From Methanomassiliicoccaceae archaeon (lineage in GTDB: Archaea; Thermoplasmatota; Thermoplasmata; Methanomassiliicoccales; Methanomethylophilaceae): DNA of 13,414 bases. The notes beneath the pieces were generated by a model. The model ran no database searches, had not been told where the DNA came from, and worked only from the letters and a program-made list of their open reading frames with translations. Of the stretch, positions 6,937 to 12,100 are shown in pieces (within the stretch, counting starts at the first letter, position 1; every line of letters starts with the position of its first letter). The stretch lies in assembly GCA_009778265.1 (NCBI GenBank), contig WRKA01000171.1, positions 1 to 13,414 on the forward strand, written 5' to 3'. The position numbers and the translations under genes are program-made.

Positions 6937-8205
6937 TCATATCCTGAGCAGGGCCTTACCGACCGCTTCCGCCGTTCTCAAAGGGACATCGGACATCTTC
7001 GCATATACTTCCCATTCCGAGGCGGCCGACGATACCGTATCGATGATATCGTCCGGGTCCCTTATTCCAATGCTTTGTGCGAAGGTTGTGAGATCTTTGC
7101 GGTCTATGAGATCAAGCTTCCCGTTCACCGACATCTGATGACGATGCGTCCAGTAATTTTCGGGATCGTAAGCGAATGTGATGTCATAAGCGGGCGAGAG
7201 CCTCCATTTTCCGTCCTTTCCCATAAGGAAGGAGAAGTTCTTCGTGTGATCGTCCTGATTTCTCATGACGACGTTGAACACCATCCTGCGGTACATCTGT
7301 TCCATGTCCCCGTACGGCAAACGGAGCAGACGCATCACGGCGAACATATCCTCGTAAGAGTATCTGCCGGGAACTCTGAAGTCGTAATGCGCCAATGCGC
7401 AAAGTGTCTGCATATGTGTCCTTTCACCGTTCCGGCGGTCGAAACGTTCGGTCATGAAGTGCGCCCTGCTCCCGGTGTCGAGAAGACGGCATCTCGTCAT
7501 TTCGATGCCGCAGGCCTTCGCCATCTCGTGATATGCGTATTCCACACGGCAGTATCCTTTCTTTTTTTCCTTCTCGGTATCAAATTTTATGATCCAATAT
7601 CCGAATCCCGGAGGCAGGTCCGTCTGCCCCGATCTTATCTCTCCGGTATCCTCGTTCAGTCCGACCGTCGCTTTCGCTCTGGCACCGCCGGCCGATGTTC
7701 CGACGCTCAGCAGTTCCTGTAATCCCTTATCGTCAAGGTCCGCGCGGAAATCCGATCTTCTGAGGAGGATCTCGGCCGCCAGCGAAGATAGGCTGTCGGC
7801 ATCGATCGGTCCGTCCTTATGCGGGCCGCCGACGGACGGACGATACTCAAGCGCCCCCATCCCTCTTTTTCCGACGTAGCATAATCTGTCCAAGGGGGTG
7901 AACTCACTCTTCGGTATCCCTTTGCCGGATAACCAGGTGTCGATCAGTTCGTTGCCGAAGCTGTCGGGAAGGGAATCGGACAGCATACCGGGAAGGCCCT
8001 GATACGTCTCTCTGTTCAGGGACCCGAACTCGAATATCCGGCCGGAGAGGGGCATGGTCAGCGGCGCCGGTCCATGACCTTTCTCCAGGAATGACGGATC
8101 GTATTGGAACCTGGCGTACTGTCCGTCCCTGACCCAGTACGCATACCCCGCAAGGGCATCCCACATCCTGACCTCCGTGATCTTCTCTTTCGCCGTAGAT
8201 ATCAC
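6937..8205 (-). CDS. hipA: HipA-family serine/threonine kinase toxin
   Basis: HipA toxins are protein kinases; E. coli HipA inactivates glutamyl-tRNA synthetase and induces dormancy. This 422-residue protein has the HipA N-terminal subdomain (about 10-120, including LPDSFGNELID, residues 79-89), a glycine-rich loop VGTSAGGARAKA (168-179), WIIKFD with K207 as likely ATP-binding lysine, RFDR (254-257), the catalytic loop NQDDHTKN (316-323), and SPAYDI with D341 as likely metal ligand. All expected kinase residues are present, so it looks active. The start is GTG at 8205, overlapping the hipB stop (GTGA, 8202-8205). Internal ATG at codon 14 would remove the first strand of the fold. Co-transcribed with hipB. 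The target in this organism is unknown; homologues may prefer other synthetases. Confidence 0.93.
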   Translation of the reverse strand: MISTAKEKITEVRMWDALAGYAYWVRDGQYARFQYDPSFLEKGHGPAPLTMPLSGRIFEFGSLNRETYQGLPGMLSDSLPDSFGNELIDTWLSGKGIPKSEFTPLDRLCYVGKRGMGALEYRPSVGGPHKDGPIDADSLSSLAAEILLRRSDFRADLDDKGLQELLSVGTSAGGARAKATVGLNEDTGEIRSGQTDLPPGFGYWIIKFDTEKEKKKGYCRVEYAYHEMAKACGIEMTRCRLLDTGSRAHFMTERFDRRNGERTHMQTLCALAHYDFRVPGRYSYEDMFAVMRLLRLPYGDMEQMYRRMVFNVVMRNQDDHTKNFSFLMGKDGKWRLSPAYDITFAYDPENYWTHRHQMSVNGKLDLIDRKDLTTFAQSIGIRDPDDIIDTVSSAASEWEVYAKMSDVPLRTAEAVGKALLRI

Positions 8206-8516
8206 CTTTTGCCGGTGGCCCGCTGAGGTTCCTTGCCGCGCATCTTCGCCAGCATAACGGGACTGACGCCTTCCTCTCTGAGCAGTTCGTTCAATCGGTC
8301 GAGCATGCCCACCCCTCTGATCAGGGCGATGAATGTGAGCATCGTGATATTTTTTCCCGATTCCGCGTCTCCGATCGTTTTTTTATTGACGCCGGTGATC
8401 TCCTGCAGTTCCTCTCTTGTGATGTTCATGTTGAGTCTTGCGGTCCTGATCCTTTTCCCTATCCGCGATATGATCTCGTTGTCCGAAAGGAAATACGGGT
8501 CCGAATGCTGTTCCAT
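8202..8516 (-). CDS. hipB: HipB-family antitoxin/repressor (XRE helix-turn-helix)
   Basis: A 104-residue DNA-binding protein expected to neutralise HipA and repress the operon. Residues about 15-80 form an XRE/Cro-type helix-turn-helix: IGKRIRTARLNMNITREELQ, then TGVNKKTIGDAESG (recognition region) and a final helix rich in Leu. The charged tail (KMRGKEPQRATGKR) resembles flexible HipB C-termini. It is first in the operon, the usual hipBA order, and overlaps hipA by four bases, which suggests translational coupling. No Shine-Dalgarno sequence is seen before the ATG at 8516; a TATA-like box about 31 bases upstream implies a very short leader. A long AT-rich inverted repeat lies immediately upstream of that box. 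Confidence 0.9.
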   Translation of the reverse strand: MEQHSDPYFLSDNEIISRIGKRIRTARLNMNITREELQEITGVNKKTIGDAESGKNITMLTFIALIRGVGMLDRLNELLREEGVSPVMLAKMRGKEPQRATGKR

Positions 8517-8543
8517 GACGTATGTGATGCCGTACAGGTAGAT

Positions 8544-8551
8544 AATATTTA
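8544..8551 (-). promoter_or_regulatory. TATA-like box for hipBA
   Basis: TAAATATT on the minus strand, centred about 31 bases before the hipB ATG. The left arm of the 8552-8626 inverted repeat begins at the very next base, where the TFB recognition element would sit, so repressor binding there could block initiation. Confidence 0.45.
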
Positions 8552-8626
8552 CTGATTAAATTAACATATTATTATCTTTAATGCCAATATTGATAACAAA
8601 TAAACTTATATGTTAAATTAAATCAG
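8552..8626. promoter_or_regulatory. AT-rich inverted repeat, candidate HipB operator
   Basis: Left arm CTGATTAAATTAACATAT (8552-8569) is matched by ATATGTTAAATTAAATCAG (8608-8626), an almost exact inverted copy differing by a one-base shift. Between them lies a second dyad, TTATC (8572-8576) and GATAA (8592-8596), reminiscent of the TATCC/GGATA half-sites of E. coli HipB. The position directly upstream of the hipBA TATA box fits autoregulation. AT-rich DNA forms dyads readily, so this is a candidate only. The right arm includes TTATATG, which could also be a TATA box for rightward transcription. Confidence 0.45.
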
Positions 8627-8635
8627 AGAGTAATA

Positions 8636-8940
8636 ACAGAACGGAACGAACAGCGGTCCGATCTGCCGTCCCGCGGCCGTACGATACTGCGGGAAAATTC
8701 ACAGGGAACAATGAAAGTTCTCCTGCACAGGAAAACTTCCAAGATCCTCATATCCCGAGGTAATGTGATCTCTGTGAGAAAGAGGAGCTCCGGTCCGTTC
8801 CGAGATACTCCTCCGGACAGACGAAGGTCAGCGGCGTTCCGCATCATTTTTTCACCGCGGACAGCGGAGGATCATCCGGCGGCCAGACGGTTATCTGGAC
8901 GCATCCGGAGGTCCGGATCTTCAGCGTCGCCGAATCGGAG
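8636..8940. other. GC-richer island without a convincing gene, several hairpins
   Basis: About 300 bases of higher GC set between two AT-rich blocks. No frame gives a credible protein: the longest plus-strand frame from ATG 8711 (77 codons) is arginine/serine-rich with no start signal, and another frame (about 8765-8969) reads more protein-like, with THPEVRIFSVAESELTA near its end, but lacks a start. Inverted repeats are dense: TCCCGC/GCGGGA (8669-8694), an 11-of-13-pair hairpin (8713-8740), CCAGA/TCTGG (8883-8898) and ATCCGG/CCGGAT (8903-8918). A six-T run lies at 8847-8852. This could be a structured RNA, a decayed gene, or spacer; the sequence does not decide. Confidence 0.35.
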
Positions 8941-9060
8941 TTAACAGCGATAATATTAAATATACTTGGTTGAAATATATAAAGCTACTAATTAGTAATA
9001 TAGCATATACTATTTTTATATCGAATATATTAAATATTTTTCTTTGCATCATTACGCCGA
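8941..9060 (+). promoter_or_regulatory. AT-rich promoter region of the surface-protein operon
   Basis: Strongly AT-rich. It holds a perfect 12-base palindrome TACTAATTAGTA (8986-8997), an adjoining imperfect one TAGCATATACTA (9001-9012), and two copies of ATATTAAATAT 74 bases apart (8953-8963 and 9027-9037). TATA-like boxes TTTTTATATC (about 9013-9022) and the second ATATTAAATAT would start transcription near 9043-9060, giving a leader of about 55-70 bases before the first Shine-Dalgarno sequence. The palindromes sit upstream of these boxes, where a regulator could act. Confidence 0.45.
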
Positions 9061-9099
9061 GGAAACATAACGGCATTCCGCCATTATTTTTCACACGAA

Positions 9100-9109
9100 A
9101 GGAGTGATC
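9100..9109 (+). promoter_or_regulatory. Near-perfect Shine-Dalgarno sequence of the leader ORF
   Basis: AGGAGTGATC closely matches the full complement of the archaeal 16S rRNA 3' end (GGAGGTGATC). The AGGAG core is 8 bases before the ATG at 9113. It is the strongest ribosome binding site in the window and serves the short leader ORF rather than the large gene. Confidence 0.6.
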
Positions 9110-9112
9110 AGA

Positions 9113-9175
9113 ATGAAAAAGGGGGAGAATTTCCTTATCGTGAATGATAGGGGAAGGGGGAGGAGAGGACAATGA
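9113..9175 (+). CDS. 20-codon leader ORF coupled to the surface protein
   Basis: An ATG with an ideal ribosome binding site opens a frame of 20 codons, MKKGENFLIVNDRGRGRRGQ, ending in TGA. The stop overlaps the next start as ATGA (9172-9175), the classic arrangement for translational coupling. The second half of the peptide is Arg/Gly-rich because the same bases form the purine-rich ribosome binding site of the downstream gene. The peptide has no signal or membrane segment and matches nothing recognised. It may be a regulatory leader whose translation opens the downstream start, or a fortuitous ORF. The quality of its Shine-Dalgarno sequence and the exact overlap favour real translation. Confidence 0.5.
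   Translation: MKKGENFLIVNDRGRGRRGQ
9159..9168 (+). promoter_or_regulatory. Ribosome binding site of the surface protein
   Basis: GGAGGAGAGG ends 3 bases before the ATG at 9172; its best core GGAGG (9159-9163) is 8 bases before. It supports this start and lies inside the leader ORF. Confidence 0.6.
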
Positions 9176-12100
9176 AAAAAATGCTCTCGGCATTAGTTGT
9201 CCTTGTAATGCTCATGACCGCCTTCGCGCCGATGTTCGGTAATATACTGAACACGGACGGAGGGGACGGCAGCGGTGACGGCGACACCGCTCTGTCAGAT
9301 AATTTCGCAGGTTATACGCCGATATCCGCGCCGTATCAGCTAACATTGATACCAAGCGGATGCACAGGGAAATATTATCTTACAAATGACATAGATTTTG
9401 GCAATATAGATCTGAACGGCGGGATCGATCTGATGTTAAAGCCCGTAGTTCAGCAGACAATTCTTAGATTTGAGCTCTACTGGAAGGACGGAAGCATGTG
9501 CTCGACCTATGATTGGATGGTCTGGTTCGACGGACAGTTCAACAAAGGCACCAATTTCGTGGTCCCGTTCGACAGTATCAACAAGTCGGGAACATTCAAT
9601 GTATGCATAGCGGGAACGGTAGAGGACAGAAGGACCATCCCGTTCACAAAATACGATTTCACGTTCGAAACGGAAATTGTGATGACAAATAACTATGTTC
9701 AGACGCCGTCCATGAAATTCCACAGCAACGGGAATTTCGATCCGATCAAGAACTTCGGCGGAATATTCGACGGTAACGGTCACGTGATCAAAGGACTGGA
9801 CATAAGGAAGTTCTCGTCCGGCGGCTTCATGTGGGCGGGTCTCTTCGAGAACCTCGACGAGTGTGCAGTTGTACTTAATCTCGGTGTGACCGGCGGGTCC
9901 GTGCTCGCGGCGACGAGGACCGCGGACTTCATGATGATCGGCGGTATAGCCGGCGAACTGAACGGAAAGATAGTGAACTGTTACAACGAGAACAAAGTAT
10001 CCGCGTACTCGACGAATACCGTGTATGGCGGAGGTATGGTCGGCTGGTCCAAAGGATTCATATCGGATAGTTACAACAAAGGCGACGTATCCGTAACGTC
10101 GATCGGCAGTTTTACTTCCACGACCCCAACTCTCATAATTTACCTGTCGGGATGTTACGATAAGGTTAAGATGTACACAATACCGACAAGCGGTGCCGCT
10201 CCGTCGAACCCCAACGCCATATATGCAGGCGGTATCGTGGGCCGTAACGACACCGGTTCCGGCACGTGCGTGATAAACCAAACATACAACACCGGTAAGG
10301 TCACCGGATACAACAACATCGGCAACACATACCTCGGAGGACTGATCGGTTATGCGTACGCCAACATGACGACGATCACCGACTGTTATAACAGAGGGGA
10401 CGTCAACGGGCATGCGGGCTATCAGGTGTACACCGGCGGGATCGGCGGTAACATATACATCAAAGCCGTGATATCCAACTGTTACAGCACCGGTAAGCTG
10501 ACGGCGGTGACGACACACACGTATCCTCCGTTCATAGGCGGGATATTGGCATACGCGGACATAGAGGGAGATATACAGATATACAACTGTTATTATCTTA
10601 AGACAACGGCAGACTCCATCTGCGTCGGCAAACCGCTGGTCGACACCGGCAGCGGCAACTCCGTACCGAGGAAGTACGACCCCAACCAGTTCTCCGGCTC
10701 GAAGTCGGCCACCGAAATGAGACCGACCCTTCAGACGGCGATCGACAACAACTCGATATACTACAGAGGGACGACATACCGCACAGGTAACACATCGATC
10801 CCCGGATGGGACTTCAACAACATATGGACCATAATCCCGGGTATGAACGATAATTACCCGTTATTCAAAGGAACGGGATCGGTCTCCGCGACGATCTCCG
10901 GAACGGTCACGTTCAACGGAGCACCGTACATAGGCGCCGTCGTCACATACACGATCAACGGCGTCCAGAGTTCCGTTCTGACGGGCACTGACGGAAAATA
11001 CTCGATCAGCGTGATGACCGGCGATCAGTTCGCATTCGTCAGCATCACATCGGTAAACGGTGCGCTCAAGTATTTCGGAACATTGCCGTCGTTCACCGTG
11101 ACCGGCGATTCGGTACACAATTTCGCGTTGGACTACGACAAAACGAAGAAGTTCACGGTCTCCGGAACGGTCACGTTCAACGGCACACCGTTAAGCGGTG
11201 CGATCGTTATGTACTCGATCAACGGAGTTTACAGCTCAACGACGACCAACTCATCCGGAAAATACTCGATCAGTGTTTATTCCGGAGATTACTTCGTGTT
11301 CTCCAATGTGGTGTCGGCGAACGAGGCACTCAGGTACTTCGGAACGTTGGAATCATTCAGAGTGATGGGCGATTCGGTACACAATTTCGCATTGGATTAC
11401 GATACGTCGAAGGAATTCACCGTCTCGGGAACGATAACGGTCGATGGCACACCCATTCAGGGTGCGGTCGTCACATACACGATAAACGGCGTCCAGTATA
11501 CCACGACATCCAACGCATCCGGAAAATATTCGATAAATGTTCATTCCGGAGATAACTTTGCGTTCATCAGTATCGTATCGCTCACGTTCTCGCGTGAGTA
11601 CAGCGGACCTTTGCCGTCATTCAGAGTGGACGGTAATTCGACACACAATTTCGAATTGAACAAGTATATCAACGCTGATTTCACCGTTTCCGGAACGGTA
11701 ACGTTCAACGGCAATCCGTTGAGCGGTGCGATAGTCACGTACAAGATAAACGGAATTCAGAACGTCGCGGTGACCAACGCATCCGGAAAATACACGATCA
11801 ACGTTAAAGCGGGCGATAACTTCGAATTCCTCAGCATCGTATCGGCGAACGGGGCGTTCAAGTATTTCGGATCTCTGCCGGCATTCATCGTGACCGGCAA
11901 CTCGGAATACAATTTCGCGTTGGACCATGACATAATGAAGAAATTCACTGTTTCCGGAACCGTATCATTCAACGGAGCACCTGTTTCGGGTGCTGTGGTC
12001 ACATACATGATAAACGGTATTCAGAATGTCGCGGTGACGAACTCATCCGGAGTGTATTCGATAATTGTGAGCAGCGGCGATAACTTCGCGTTCGTGAGCA

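Noticed and set aside
8711..8944. 77-codon plus-strand frame in the spacer
   Set aside because: Arg/Ser-rich composition without domain, no ribosome binding site, and codon use unlike the neighbours. Not annotated as a gene.
8921..9193. 90-codon minus-strand frame across the AT-rich block
   Set aside because: Overlaps the adhesin promoter and start region; its hydrophobic content simply reflects AT-rich sequence.
9436..10518. 360-codon open frame on the minus strand inside the surface protein
   Set aside because: It is a shadow of the plus-strand gene, caused by its codon bias. The plus frame has a signal peptide, GLUG motifs and repeats, while the minus product is low in recognisable structure.
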